Positions 27,323 to 36,992 of a stretch of 64,000 nt of DNA are shown piece by piece. The notes under the pieces are model-generated. The model made no database searches. It saw only the letters and a program-made list of their open reading frames with translations, and was not told the DNA's origin. Position numbers and translations under genes: made by a program. Source of the DNA: Lachnoclostridium sp. UBA7097 (GTDB lineage: Bacteria > Bacillota > Clostridia > Lachnospirales > Lachnospiraceae). How positions within the stretch are numbered: the first letter of the stretch is position 1; the number at the start of each line of letters is the position of its first letter. The DNA is taken from the NCBI GenBank assembly GCA_002499945.1, contig DKYP01000171.1, forward strand, positions 1-64,000, written 5' to 3'.

Positions 27323-28873
27323 ATGTTTTATTTAAATACAGATAATGCAGCTATTATGTTCCAGAAAACTTTGCGCAGGAATACTTATGTAGATAAAAGC
27401 CAGTTAATTGGACATTTAAATAAACGTATTGGAACAGATAACTGCTTTGTCTGTATTACCAGGCCACGCCGTTTTGGCAAGACAATCAATGCCAATATGC
27501 TCGGGGCTTATTATACAAGAAACCAGGATAACCATGAAATGTTTAAAAACCTTGCTATTGCAAAAGACCCGTCTTATAATAAGCATCTGAACCAGCATAA
27601 TGTGATACAAATAGATTTCAGCAAAACACCAGATGAATGCAATTCTTATACAGAATATATTAATTATATTAAAAATATGCTTATATCTGACATAGAGGAA
27701 CTTTTTAATATCCATAAAAGTCCTAGGATTTCAATAAGTGATTTTTTAACTTCTTCTTCACAGTCATTTATATTTATATTTGATGAATGGGATTTTTGTT
27801 TTAATGAAAGTTTTATGTCTGAAAATGATAAAAAACATTTTCTTAAATTTTTAAAGGGGCTGTTAAAAGACCGGCCTTATACAGACCTTGTATATATGAC
27901 AGGTGTGCTTCCTATTGCAAAATATTCAAGCGGTTCAGAGTTAAATATGTTTAATGAATATAATTTTATGTACAGTTCTGTTTATGACAATTATTTTGGT
28001 TTTAATGAAGATGAAGTAAAAAAATTATGCCGTGATAATCCCTCTGTCTGTTATGAAGATTTACAAATGTGGTATGATGGCTATTTCCTTGAAGGAGGAC
28101 ACCACCTTTTTAATCCACACTCCGTATGCTGTGCCTTAGAAAATGGTATATGCCAGAATTACTGGACCAAAACCGGTCCTATGAATGAAATTGCATATTG
28201 TATTGAACAAAATGCAGATGAAGTAAGGGAAGATATTGTTAAAATGGTTTCTGGCATACCTGTACAGGTAAAATTATATGGATACAGTGCGGCAGAACAA
28301 AGCATGTCTACACGCAATGAAATACTTTCTGCTATGGTTGTATATGGTTTTCTGTCTTACCATGACGGACAGCTTAAAATACCTGATTATGAATTAATGG
28401 AGAAATATGAAGCTGTACTTTCAAGACAAAGTATGGGTGAAATTAAAAAAATTACAGACCGTTCTAAAGAAATGCTTAATGCAACATTAGATTGCAACGC
28501 GGAAAAAGTTGCGGAAATTTTAGAAGAAGTGCATGACAGTGAAATCCCCTTTATTAAATATAATGATGAAAATTCCCTTTCATGTGTAATTACACTCTGT
28601 TATCTGTATGCAAGGGAATTATATTATATGAAACGGGAATTTGCCAGCGGAAAAGGATATTGTGATTATATTTTCTTTCCAAAAAGAACCGGTATGCCTG
28701 CAATTATACTTGAACTTAAAACCGGCCATTCTGCAAAAGAAGCCCTTGCACAGATAAAAGCAAAAAATTACATAAAACAGGCCAAGGAATATAAAGAAAT
28801 TGTTCTTGTTGGAATTAATTATGATAAAGAGAAACATCACACCTGTTTAATAGAAAAACATTATAATACCTGA
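27323..28873 (+). CDS. AAA-ATPase-like protein with C-terminal PD-(D/E)XK nuclease domain
   Basis: 516 residues. The N-terminal AAA-ATPase-like domain (PF09820 type) has TRPRRFGKT as P-loop near 47-55 and FIFDEWDF as Walker B. The C-terminal part (about 400-516) is a PD-(D/E)XK domain with YCDYIFFPKR...AIILELKTG, giving D then E-L-K. Such proteins are numerous in gut Firmicutes and Bacteroidetes. Their role is unproven; defence or DNA handling is often proposed. GGAGGATTTATA precedes the ATG and a strong terminator follows. Confidence 0.85.
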   Translation: MFYLNTDNAAIMFQKTLRRNTYVDKSQLIGHLNKRIGTDNCFVCITRPRRFGKTINANMLGAYYTRNQDNHEMFKNLAIAKDPSYNKHLNQHNVIQIDFSKTPDECNSYTEYINYIKNMLISDIEELFNIHKSPRISISDFLTSSSQSFIFIFDEWDFCFNESFMSENDKKHFLKFLKGLLKDRPYTDLVYMTGVLPIAKYSSGSELNMFNEYNFMYSSVYDNYFGFNEDEVKKLCRDNPSVCYEDLQMWYDGYFLEGGHHLFNPHSVCCALENGICQNYWTKTGPMNEIAYCIEQNADEVREDIVKMVSGIPVQVKLYGYSAAEQSMSTRNEILSAMVVYGFLSYHDGQLKIPDYELMEKYEAVLSRQSMGEIKKITDRSKEMLNATLDCNAEKVAEILEEVHDSEIPFIKYNDENSLSCVITLCYLYARELYYMKREFASGKGYCDYIFFPKRTGMPAIILELKTGHSAKEALAQIKAKNYIKQAKEYKEIVLVGINYDKEKHHTCLIEKHYNT

Positions 28874-28884
28874 CAATACACAAA

Positions 28885-28915
28885 AGAACCACCAGTTTAT
28901 ATTTCTGGTGGTTCT
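28885..28915. terminator. Bidirectional intrinsic terminator
   Basis: AGAACCACCAG (28885-28895) pairs perfectly with CTGGTGGTTCT (28905-28915). It lies between two converging genes and can serve both. Confidence 0.9.
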
Positions 28916-28920
28916 GGCTT

Positions 28921-31224
28921 TTACACTTTCTTATATTTATATTTTCTTCCAATCATATTCCTGTATTCTGTGGCTTTTGCCTTTGGCACTTTTATTACTG
29001 CCTTTGAAGAAATCCCTGCAAATGCTTTGCTTGAAATATTATTTATCCTGCTTGATTTTATTGTTACTTTCCCTAAAAGCCCTGATTTATAGAAACATTT
29101 TGTGCCAATGTCTTTAACCCTCTTGCCTATCTGGACTTCCTGTAATACATCACATTCCCTGAATGCATTACTGCCTATGGTTTCTACATTGTTCCCGATT
29201 ACTACTTTAGCAACATTATTGCTTCTTAACAGTGCCCTGTCACCTACAGATGTAACTTTAAATGTTTCCCCTTCTATCTCAACAGTATTTGGTATTTTTA
29301 AATTTACCGGGCTTTTTAATGAAAATGAAAATTCTACATTTTTTGTATTACCTTCATTCTCTGTAACCGTATAAATTGAATTGCCAATCTGCCATGTAGT
29401 ACCTTTTACAGCTAAATCCGGGTTTGTTGAAGGTGGTTCTTCTGTTGGTTCTGGTGTCACCACTGGTGATGGTGATGGTGTTTCTGTAGGTACTGGCGAC
29501 GGTGTTACTGTTGGTGTTGCCGTAGCCGTAGGTGACGGTGACGGCGTTACTGTTGGTGTTGCCGTAGCCGTAGGTGTTGGTGACGGTGTTACGGTTGGTT
29601 TTGGTGTTGCCGTAGGTGTTGGTGATGGTGTTACCCTCGGAGTAGGGCTTGGGGTAGGCGCTGGTGTTGACATATCAGGGACTGTAGGCGCTTCGTTCCT
29701 CATATACATTGTTACCGGCTGCCCTCCAAGCATATACCTGTACTCCCTGCCATAAGTATCATGCCATGGATAACCGTTAGATACTGGCAAATCAATATTT
29801 ACAATCATATTGGCAGGTGCTGTAATAAATGTCATGCTTGTGCATCCATTAAACATTCCTGTTGCATTGACTACCTTGCCCATATCAAACATACTGAAAT
29901 CAAGTACACTTATATTAGTACAATTACTAAACATCTCCCCCATATCTGTTACATTGCCGGTCTTAAAACTAGAAAGGTCATAACTCCATGCCTTGCACCC
30001 GCTGAACATTCCATGCATATTTGTTACATTGGCTGTATTAAACCTGCCCATGCTTAACATAGTACACTCACAGTTATTAAACATATTCCTCATATCTGTT
30101 ACATTTGATGTATCAAAATTACTTACATCAAGGTAACTGTAAGCTGTGCAGTCTTTAAACATGCTGTTCATGTTTGTTACATTGCCAGTCCTTAAATTGC
30201 TTATTGTATATGCAGAAAGATTCTTGCATCCTGTAAACATATAACTCATATCTGTTACATTTGATGTATCAAACCTTGTAACATCAATTAAAGCATTTTT
30301 ACAGTTTTCAAACATGCCTTTCATATCAGTAACCCTTCTTGTATCAAGCTCTATGGTATTGGTTGAAAGGTTAAAGTCACGCAGGTTTGTGCAGCCTGAA
30401 AACATATAGCTCATATCTGTTACATTGCTTGTGTCAAAACCTGTATACCCAATATCATTTATATGGAGCGAAACAAAGCTCTCACAATTATAAAACATAT
30501 GTGACATATTAGTTACTTTGGAAGTATTAAAAGACCTGAGCTCAAAATCAGGCAGTCTTTTACAGTTTGCAAACATATATGCCATATTTGTTACATTATT
30601 TGTGTACCAGCCATCCAGTTCAATGCTTGTAATATTCTCACAGTCATTAAACATATAACTCATATCTGTAACATTCACAAGAGGCACAGTCCTGAAACTG
30701 ACACTTTGCAGGGCTTTGCACCCGTCAAACATATGGCTTATATCTGTGAGGCGGCTTGCGTCAAGATAAGTAATATCAAGGGTTGCCAGGTTATTTAACC
30801 CTGCAAACATCTTTTTTGCAGAACGTATACCTGTAATGGCAATAACTGCACTTCTTATTGTGCTCCGGTACTGGTACCATTTAGGGTATGTATTATCAGG
30901 GGTAACATCAGAATAATCACCATTACCTGTAAGCGTAAGCACCCCGTTCCTGTCAATAGTCCAGGTTATTGAGCCGTCAGTGCCATTATATATATAATCA
31001 TCTGCACTTCTTAATGAATTAATCTTGTCAATACGTTCCAGTATTTCTTCTTTGCTATGTACATCTCCATTAATTGTATCTTCCTGCGGCATATCCACCG
31101 CATTTATGCCTTTTTTCATTTCTGGTGTCTTTACCATCTGGCTGCCTGTTACATATGGTATCTGGGACGGCAGCAATGATGCTGATAAAACAACTGCAGT
31201 TAGTATTTTGAATATTTTAAACAT
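28921..31224 (-). CDS. BspA-like surface protein with 26-residue DUF285 repeats
   Basis: 767 residues. A signal peptide (ILTAVVLSASLLPSQIP) is followed from about 130 to 460 by tandem repeats of the DUF285/BspA type, each carrying a form of NVTDMSYMF.GC..L. A linker of about 90 residues made of TPSPTPTATPT units follows, then a C-terminal leucine-rich BspA domain (about 615-767; VGDRALL, IGSNAFREC, IGTKCFYKSG). No sortase signal is seen at the end. It is probably secreted or wall-associated and used in adhesion, as known for BspA relatives. Confidence 0.85.
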   Translation of the reverse strand: MFKIFKILTAVVLSASLLPSQIPYVTGSQMVKTPEMKKGINAVDMPQEDTINGDVHSKEEILERIDKINSLRSADDYIYNGTDGSITWTIDRNGVLTLTGNGDYSDVTPDNTYPKWYQYRSTIRSAVIAITGIRSAKKMFAGLNNLATLDITYLDASRLTDISHMFDGCKALQSVSFRTVPLVNVTDMSYMFNDCENITSIELDGWYTNNVTNMAYMFANCKRLPDFELRSFNTSKVTNMSHMFYNCESFVSLHINDIGYTGFDTSNVTDMSYMFSGCTNLRDFNLSTNTIELDTRRVTDMKGMFENCKNALIDVTRFDTSNVTDMSYMFTGCKNLSAYTISNLRTGNVTNMNSMFKDCTAYSYLDVSNFDTSNVTDMRNMFNNCECTMLSMGRFNTANVTNMHGMFSGCKAWSYDLSSFKTGNVTDMGEMFSNCTNISVLDFSMFDMGKVVNATGMFNGCTSMTFITAPANMIVNIDLPVSNGYPWHDTYGREYRYMLGGQPVTMYMRNEAPTVPDMSTPAPTPSPTPRVTPSPTPTATPKPTVTPSPTPTATATPTVTPSPSPTATATPTVTPSPVPTETPSPSPVVTPEPTEEPPSTNPDLAVKGTTWQIGNSIYTVTENEGNTKNVEFSFSLKSPVNLKIPNTVEIEGETFKVTSVGDRALLRSNNVAKVVIGNNVETIGSNAFRECDVLQEVQIGKRVKDIGTKCFYKSGLLGKVTIKSSRINNISSKAFAGISSKAVIKVPKAKATEYRNMIGRKYKYKKV

Positions 31225-31348
31225 GTTTTCTCCCTCCTTATATAAAATATACCATTAATGCAAATCTATCTATATCTGGTATAATATTCTATAATTGTAT
31301 CACAATAATGGCAGATATCAAAGAGGCTTCAAATATTTTAAAAAAAAT

Positions 31349-31618
31349 TTAATCTTCTTCTATTACTTGTATTTCAAGATAATCAAAATCAACAGAATCA
31401 ATAAAATTGTCCTGGTTAAACCTTGTTTTATCCCTCCGTTTAAATTCATTAATATTTTTATCAAACCATACCGGCCTGCTTAAATCAAATTCATAACAGA
31501 TTTCATCAACAGCATCAAAAATCTTTTTAGTCCTGCTTTTATTTTCTGCCATATCACTTATTGTTACATCTTTAAGAAACTTTCCGTTTTTAAATTCTTT
31601 AGCCCATAACCTGAACAT
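31349..31618 (-). CDS. Conserved small protein, function unknown
   Basis: About 89 residues if the ATG at 31618 is used (AAAGGG 9 bases before); a start at 31636 that overlaps the previous gene is also possible. It is charged, with no membrane segment or known motif. FDAVDEICYEFDLSRPVWFDKN is the most distinctive stretch. It is coupled to the nucleoid-associated protein gene, so a related role is possible. Confidence 0.6.
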   Translation of the reverse strand: MFRLWAKEFKNGKFLKDVTISDMAENKSRTKKIFDAVDEICYEFDLSRPVWFDKNINEFKRRDKTRFNQDNFIDSVDFDYLEIQVIEED

Positions 31619-31632
31619 GTTGCCAAACCCTT

Positions 31633-32649
31633 TCATCTGGTTGAGATTTTATTAATGTTTTTAATTAAAACAGAAACTGTCCCGTCAGGATTAGTTATAA
31701 ATTCTACCTGGTTAATATCCTGGTACTGCTCCATAGGAATATTTATCTCTATGCCTGTATCGGTTTTAAGATATTGTTTTTCAAATTTTCTGGTGGTTTT
31801 TTCACTTTGTGGTTTTACCTCTGCTTTCTGCATATGGTATTTTTCCATTTTAGCGTCAAATTCTTCTTTTATTCCAGGGACTTTTCCATAAATTTTTTCA
31901 CTTATTTTTTCTACGCTTATAGTGCCATTTTCTTCTATTTCTTCTTTAATTATACGCTTTGCTTCCATCTGCTTTACAGGTTTGCCTTCAAAATGTTTTT
32001 TATTAAGCTGCTCTACTGCACGTGTGACAATATCAAGTTTTGATTTTGATGACATGGAAGCGCTGCATTTAAGGTAAAGTTCTGAAAGATAATTGCATTT
32101 TTCACCATTAACTTCATACTTTTTCTCAATTATATTTACAGAATAATCTTTAAGGTTAATTATTACTGCTTCGGAAAGCTTTGATGAAGAAGCCGGAAGT
32201 GCCGCACGGTATTTTATAATGCTGTTTACATTGCTGCCCTCTAAAGAATTTGTCATATGTACAAAACTTTCCTTATAATTCATTTTAAGCAGTGCAAGGT
32301 ACAAAATACTTTTACACTGGAAAGTAATAGCGGCAAAATCTGCGGAAGGAATTGTAATATTAGAATTCATTATACTATATAAAAGCCCTGCCATTTCCTT
32401 ACTTGACTGTATCATATTTTCCTCAGAAAATCCCTTTACCAGTTTATACATCCCTTCAATGCCCTCTTCATCATTAAAATAACATTTCTTCATATCATCC
32501 CCTGACATTATTTTAAATATGTGCTGCCTGAAGAAATCATTAGTATCGGGGGAAAGTTCCATAAGCTGTTCTGAAAATACAGGGCAGCCAAGTTCCCCAT
32601 CAAGTATATGCACAATCCCCTGCCTTATAATTATATCATCCTGTTCCAT
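31633..32649 (-). CDS. Nucleoid-associated protein, NdpA/YejK type
   Basis: 338 residues; the start at 32649 (MEQDDIIIRQGIVHILDG) is preferred over an upstream ATG. The opening, the middle segment ALLKMNYKESFVHMT and the C-terminal half resemble the 37-kDa nucleoid-associated family (PF04245). Known members bind the chromosome; their function in Firmicutes is not settled. It follows the alcohol dehydrogenase gene by 28 bases. Confidence 0.7.
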   Translation of the reverse strand: MEQDDIIIRQGIVHILDGELGCPVFSEQLMELSPDTNDFFRQHIFKIMSGDDMKKCYFNDEEGIEGMYKLVKGFSEENMIQSSKEMAGLLYSIMNSNITIPSADFAAITFQCKSILYLALLKMNYKESFVHMTNSLEGSNVNSIIKYRAALPASSSKLSEAVIINLKDYSVNIIEKKYEVNGEKCNYLSELYLKCSASMSSKSKLDIVTRAVEQLNKKHFEGKPVKQMEAKRIIKEEIEENGTISVEKISEKIYGKVPGIKEEFDAKMEKYHMQKAEVKPQSEKTTRKFEKQYLKTDTGIEINIPMEQYQDINQVEFITNPDGTVSVLIKNINKISTR

Positions 32650-32677
32650 AATCCACCTCATACCGGACAATGCTGTT

Positions 32678-33763
32678 TTATCCGTAATTTATAATTTCCC
32701 TTATATCATCCTCTTTTGCTTCAAACGGCACTGACAAAAGTTTCTTAGGGTTGTCTTTTATTTCTTTAACCATATTTTCTTTATCCTCTTCATTAAATGG
32801 AATGTACCCAATGCAGTTTTCTATAAATTCTTTAAAGCTACTGGTATTTTTAAATCCCATTTTAGAAATTATATCTTTACAGCCTGGAATAGAATTTTTC
32901 TCCATAAGATAAAGATATCCCGGAAGAAATACACCTACAGCCCTTCCATGTGCTATCCCTTTATTATATGTTAAATAATAACTAAGCCCATGCGGAAGTG
33001 ATGTACCTGTATGTGAAATTGCCATTCCTGCCAGAGTTGAAGCAAACAGAAGCCCGTTATAATTATCTTTTGTAAATTCCTTTTCTGCCAGTGCATTTTT
33101 ATTCTCTGCCCACTTTTCTATACCATTAATACTTAATAAACGGCTGTATTCTGTTGCATTTGCATTAAAATAGCTTTCAAGCAGATGTCCAAGTGCATCT
33201 ATTGCAGTATCCCTTATTATATGTGAAGGTGCCATATCCAGGTATTTTGCATCAATACATGCAATTGCCGGGTATATCTTATGGCTTATGCTCTGCTTAG
33301 TCTTAATATCATTCCTTGTAAGTATTGCATAAGGAGTAACTTCTGAACCAGTACCACATGTAGTAGGTATTTCTGCTACAGGAAGCGATTTAAGCCCTAA
33401 TGGCTGGTATAACACTTCTTCTGGTGTATCCCTGTTCTGTACCATAAGCGCAACCGCTTTTGCCGCATCCATAGGTGAGCCGCCGCCTATTCCTATAACA
33501 AAATCTGCACCATACTTCCTGCCAATATCTGCCGCTTCCATTACTGTAGCTACAGACGGGTTTTCTTCTATTTTGTCATACAAAACTGATTCTGTATTAT
33601 TATCTTCAAGCACCTTTATAACATCATCAAGCGCCCCTGTCAGGACAGCAGAATTTTCTCCTGTAATTATAAGGGCTTTCCTGCCAAGTGAAGCGATTTC
33701 ACTGCCGTGTTTTAATACTGCATTATCCTCATGGTAAATTTTTGTAGGTATATAAAATTCCAT
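32678..33763 (-). CDS. Iron-containing alcohol dehydrogenase
   Basis: 361 residues with start at 33763 (TTGGAG before). The NAD(P)-binding motif is GIGGGSPMDAAKAVA. The metal ligands are visible as D and H in DTAIDALGHLLES and the two histidines in HGLSYYLTYNKGIAHGRAVG. It interconverts alcohols and aldehydes or ketones in fermentation; the substrate is not fixed. Length is typical. Confidence 0.92.
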   Translation of the reverse strand: MEFYIPTKIYHEDNAVLKHGSEIASLGRKALIITGENSAVLTGALDDVIKVLEDNNTESVLYDKIEENPSVATVMEAADIGRKYGADFVIGIGGGSPMDAAKAVALMVQNRDTPEEVLYQPLGLKSLPVAEIPTTCGTGSEVTPYAILTRNDIKTKQSISHKIYPAIACIDAKYLDMAPSHIIRDTAIDALGHLLESYFNANATEYSRLLSINGIEKWAENKNALAEKEFTKDNYNGLLFASTLAGMAISHTGTSLPHGLSYYLTYNKGIAHGRAVGVFLPGYLYLMEKNSIPGCKDIISKMGFKNTSSFKEFIENCIGYIPFNEEDKENMVKEIKDNPKKLLSVPFEAKEDDIREIINYG

Positions 33764-33778
33764 TTCCACTCCAATCTG

Positions 33779-34969
33779 TCAAAGCATCTGCATATAAAGC
33801 GGTTTCCTGGTTTTCTTCCGTGTTACCTCTATAAGCCCGAGCTTTGTCATATCAACAAGTTTTGTCTGCACGCTGTCTTTTGCAAATTCATGGCGCAGGC
33901 ATTCCATTAATAATTTATGGTTTTCTTCATCTTCCATATCTATAAAATCAATAATTATTATACCTGAAAGATTCCTAAGCCTTAATTGCACAGCTATTTC
34001 CTTTGCTGCCTCAAGGTTTACTTTAAGAAAAGTTTTCTGTACATCTTTTTTCTTTGAAACTGCTTTTCCCGTATTAACATCAATGGCAACAAGTGCTTCT
34101 GCTGGCTGTATAATAATATATGCACCGCTTTTAAGCCAGACTTTCGGCATAAGGGCATGTTCTAATGTCTTTGGGATATTATATACAGCCTCAAGCTTTC
34201 CATTGCTGTTATCCCAGAATCCCAGTTTAGCCGCAAGGGAATTTTCCTTTTCCCCAAGAAATGCTTTTATACTATTATATATCTCCTGGTCATCAGTCCA
34301 GATTCTCCCAAGCCTGTCATTATATGAATTAATAATGCTTCCAAGATAACCTGGCGGCGCACTGTAAAGACAGGAAAATGCTGCTTTATGCTTTCCATAA
34401 TCTACTATATCTTTATATTTTGCTGCAAGCATTTCTATTTCACTAATAATTTCTTCTGTGCTTGCGCCTGCACTGTTAGTCCTTGCAATAAAGCCATATT
34501 CTTCTGTAACATACTGGCTGTTTATCCCTGAAAGGCGGTTTCTTATATCCTTATCACGTATCTTAGATGAAACACCATTCCTGCCACCCTCTGAAACAAG
34601 CACCATATACCTGCCTGGAAGGCTTAAACTGCCTGTAAGCGTAGGCGGTTTGGTCTTAACAGCTTCCCTTTCAACCTGTACAATGATTTCATCACCAATA
34701 AGCACACGCCCCTCCTGGTAATGCACACCGTCTGTGTGTATGGGGCATTGCTTCATATCCAGTGAAAGATAGCCTGTCTGCCCTTTCTGAAATTCAACAA
34801 AAGCAGCATTTATATTTTTAACAATATTCTTTACCTTGCCAATATATATATTGCCAAGGATGCTTTTTTCCTCTGCATTTTCTGCCTGAAGCCCGGTAAT
34901 GCGGGAATCTTCTATTGTGGCAGTAATGATTTTATTATCTTTTCTTATAATAAGTAACTCATCTGTCAT
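33779..34969 (-). CDS. Ribonuclease E/G family protein
   Basis: 396 residues. The start at 34969 (MTDELLIIRKDNK) has AAAGGCGG before it; the frame upstream is open but not coding. An N-terminal S1-like domain (GNIYIGKVKNIVKNINAAFVEFQKGQTGYL) is followed by the DNase-like core, with the two metal-binding acidic motifs AIDVNTGK and IIIDFIDMEDEENH. It cuts single-stranded A/U-rich RNA in rRNA processing and mRNA decay. It lies upstream of the alcohol dehydrogenase gene and downstream of rpmF. Confidence 0.92.
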   Translation of the reverse strand: MTDELLIIRKDNKIITATIEDSRITGLQAENAEEKSILGNIYIGKVKNIVKNINAAFVEFQKGQTGYLSLDMKQCPIHTDGVHYQEGRVLIGDEIIVQVEREAVKTKPPTLTGSLSLPGRYMVLVSEGGRNGVSSKIRDKDIRNRLSGINSQYVTEEYGFIARTNSAGASTEEIISEIEMLAAKYKDIVDYGKHKAAFSCLYSAPPGYLGSIINSYNDRLGRIWTDDQEIYNSIKAFLGEKENSLAAKLGFWDNSNGKLEAVYNIPKTLEHALMPKVWLKSGAYIIIQPAEALVAIDVNTGKAVSKKKDVQKTFLKVNLEAAKEIAVQLRLRNLSGIIIIDFIDMEDEENHKLLMECLRHEFAKDSVQTKLVDMTKLGLIEVTRKKTRKPLYMQML

Positions 34970-35069
34970 ATAAAAGCCGCCTTTCTGGTTATAATGGTTA
35001 TTATAAAAACAAGTACAAAAAAACCAACATACCCATATTTTATAGATATATTGGCTCTCTGCACCATGC

Positions 35070-35252
35070 CTATTCAGCTTCTGCAATAATTTCTTTCTTA
35101 TTATATGAACCACATGATTTACATACCCTGTGTGACATCATTAAAGCTCCACATTTACTGCACTTTACTAAATTTGGTACAGTCATTTTCCAGTTTGCTC
35201 TTCTCTTGTCCCTGCGTGACTTTGAAGATTTATTCTTTGGACAAATTGACAT
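35070..35252 (-). CDS. rpmF: 50S ribosomal protein L32
   Basis: 60 residues beginning MSICPKNKSSKSRRDKRRANWK, with the zinc-ribbon cysteines C-x2-C ... C-x2-C (CSKCGALMMSHRVCKSCG). AGGAGGTGG lies 6 bases before the ATG at 35252. The usual partner gene for the DUF177/YceD protein is not seen upstream. Confidence 0.97.
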   Translation of the reverse strand: MSICPKNKSSKSRRDKRRANWKMTVPNLVKCSKCGALMMSHRVCKSCGSYNKKEIIAEAE

Positions 35253-35294
35253 CTTATTCCACCTCCTAGTTACTTCCATATCAGCACTTTTCCA

Positions 35295-35323
35295 ATTATA
35301 GCAACTGGGAATATGTTTGTCAA
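35295..35323 (-). promoter_or_regulatory. Consensus promoter of rpmF
   Basis: The minus strand has TTGACA (35318-35323), a 17-base spacer and TATAAT (35295-35300), a perfect sigma-A promoter about 43 bases before rpmF. Confidence 0.9.
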
Positions 35324-35412
35324 GCTTTTTTCTTACTTGAGTTTCCCCATTTTTGTGGCTGGTCTCGTTTTTTTACTAGAAACCATATAAAAAACTATGC
35401 AAAAAGTAAATT

Positions 35413-35557
35413 CTCTGGCAGGTTTCAAAATTTTTCCAAAAGGCAGTGTACGAAGCCGCTGGTGCTTAAATCTGGTCTTGTCAGATTTTATGCACCACTG
35501 CGTGCTTCGTCCAAGCACAAGCGGCTGCCGGCTGGAAAAATTTTGAAACCGCCAGAG
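35413..35557 (-). repeat. Palindromic element, copy C
   Basis: 145 bases from CTCTGGCAGGTTTC to GAAACCGCCAGAG on the plus strand. Its outer arms pair AAAATTTTTCC with GGAAAAATTTT, different from copies A and B, while the inside matches them: TTAAATCTGG at the tip and the CACGCA.TGG / CCAGCGG internal motif. The stem ACGAAGC pairs with GCTTCGT where copies A and B have ATGGGTC/GACCCAT. It lies between the DUF4230 gene and the rpmF promoter. Confidence 0.85.
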
Positions 35558-35580
35558 CCAGATAATCTAATACCGCCATT

Positions 35581-36177
35581 TTATTCAATTACAAGTTCCC
35601 TGTCCCCTACGGAGCCTTCTAATATATTTTTAATTACAGTGCCCGTCTGTACATATGCCTTTTTAATAAGTTCTTCCACATTGGCATGGGCAGTTGCATC
35701 TTCTTTTGAAATAGAAATTGCATCAACAACATCCCTTTTATCTGTCCAGTTAAACAGTGCATACCTTTCATCATAAAATTCTATACTGTCCGGGTCCACA
35801 TCTATTGACTGTACCTTGGCTTCTGGCACTTTTACAACTACTTTGCTATCTGTTACCTTTATACTGATTCCTGAAAAATCTATTCCTGCACGTATATTAG
35901 CAGTATACCTCATTGAAAAACCTTTCTGGGTAAGAAGTGGTATTTCCCCTTCAGAATAAATTACAAGCCCGCTATAAAACATTTCTGCTGTTGTAAGTTC
36001 ACTAACCCCGTTTATTTTGCCACTGATATATGCTGTTGTAATTTCAGGCTGTGTATCCTTATAAACCATACGTCCTGCTTTAAAGCCTGCAAATACACCA
36101 AAAAGTATTACCACAACAATAAATAAAATACCAATCCTGAATTTAAATCCAATCTGGACTTTTTTGCCCTCTTCCAT
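35581..36177 (-). CDS. DUF4230-type membrane-anchored protein
   Basis: 198 residues. One membrane segment at about 15-35 (ILFIVVVILFGVFAGF) is followed by an extracellular domain with a DUF4230 pattern: ELTTAEMFYSG near the start and KVVVKVPEAKV, IEFYDERYALFN later. Function unknown; the single anchor and exported domain suggest an envelope role. AGGGAGAAATAATTT precedes the ATG. Confidence 0.75.
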   Translation of the reverse strand: MEEGKKVQIGFKFRIGILFIVVVILFGVFAGFKAGRMVYKDTQPEITTAYISGKINGVSELTTAEMFYSGLVIYSEGEIPLLTQKGFSMRYTANIRAGIDFSGISIKVTDSKVVVKVPEAKVQSIDVDPDSIEFYDERYALFNWTDKRDVVDAISISKEDATAHANVEELIKKAYVQTGTVIKNILEGSVGDRELVIE

Positions 36178-36265
36178 AAATTATTTCTCCCTTTTCTGTT
36201 GTTACTTAGATATATCCTTTTACTGTTTGTTTTTTATTTTTTATCTGTGCAAGGGATTTTACCAC

Positions 36266-36832
36266 TCAAATTCCTAACCGTTTACAGACATCTGCAAAAT
36301 TAATATATAAATCATCATAAATATTAACCTTAATAACTGATTCAAATGAAAACTGGATTGAAACTTCATTTTTCTCAAAATAATTAACTGTAACAGTTTT
36401 CCTTCCTGGATTAACAATCCAGTATTCCCGTACTCCGTAATTATTGTAGTAGTATGATTTTTTAATATAATCATCAGATGGATTACTTGGGGAAACAATC
36501 TCAATAATGAAGTCAGGAGCTCCATTACATCGTTGTTCATCCAGTTTGTCCTTGTCACATATAACCATAATATCTGGCTGGACAATGGTAAGTGGGTTCT
36601 TTGATAATATTACATCAAACGGGGCAGGAAAGACTTCACAATTTCCGTTCTTCTTTTGGATGTAAGTATGAAATATTGTTATTAAATCTGTAACCAGTGC
36701 CTGGTGGATACGTGACGGGCTTGCCATATCATATATGATACCTTCAAAAACCTCTACACGTTTATCATCTGGCAGGTTTTCATATTCTTTAAGTGTAATG
36801 TATTCTGTCTGTGGTTGTAATGCTGATGCCAC
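36266..36832 (-). CDS. Uma2-family PD-(D/E)XK protein
   Basis: 188 residues from a GTG at 36832 (AAAGGAAG before). The pattern YENLPDDKRVEVFEGIIYDMASPS..HQ, VQPDIMVICDKDKLD, and PDFIIEIVSPSNPSDDYIKK..YYNNYGVREYWIVNP is typical of the Uma2 family (PF05685), with D and E-x-V as nuclease-type residues. Function unproven; these genes are common and often single. It appears to be a lone gene here. Confidence 0.85.
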   Translation of the reverse strand: MASALQPQTEYITLKEYENLPDDKRVEVFEGIIYDMASPSRIHQALVTDLITIFHTYIQKKNGNCEVFPAPFDVILSKNPLTIVQPDIMVICDKDKLDEQRCNGAPDFIIEIVSPSNPSDDYIKKSYYYNNYGVREYWIVNPGRKTVTVNYFEKNEVSIQFSFESVIKVNIYDDLYINFADVCKRLGI

Positions 36833-36950
36833 GGTACCGCTTCCTTTCTTGTTTATTGTGTATTTAAGATAACATAACATAAAAATAACGTAAATGCAAT
36901 ATTATTTACATGGAACCGGGATGCTGGAAAAGTTTTAGAAATAATAACAA

Positions 36951-36982
36951 GGCAGGCTTATTCCTTATATAATATGCCTGCC
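36951..36982. terminator. Intrinsic terminator after the ABC permease gene
   Basis: GGCAGGC (36951-36957) pairs with GCCTGCC (36976-36982), with T-rich sequence on the minus-strand side. It ends the ECF sigma/ABC transporter operon. Confidence 0.7.
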
Positions 36983-36992
36983 CTGTTTTTAC

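Noticed and set aside
29440..29690. GGTGTTGGTGACGGTGTTAC-like tandem repeats that could be taken for a minisatellite or CRISPR-like array
   Set aside because: They encode the threonine/proline linker of the BspA-like protein and have no regular spacer pattern.
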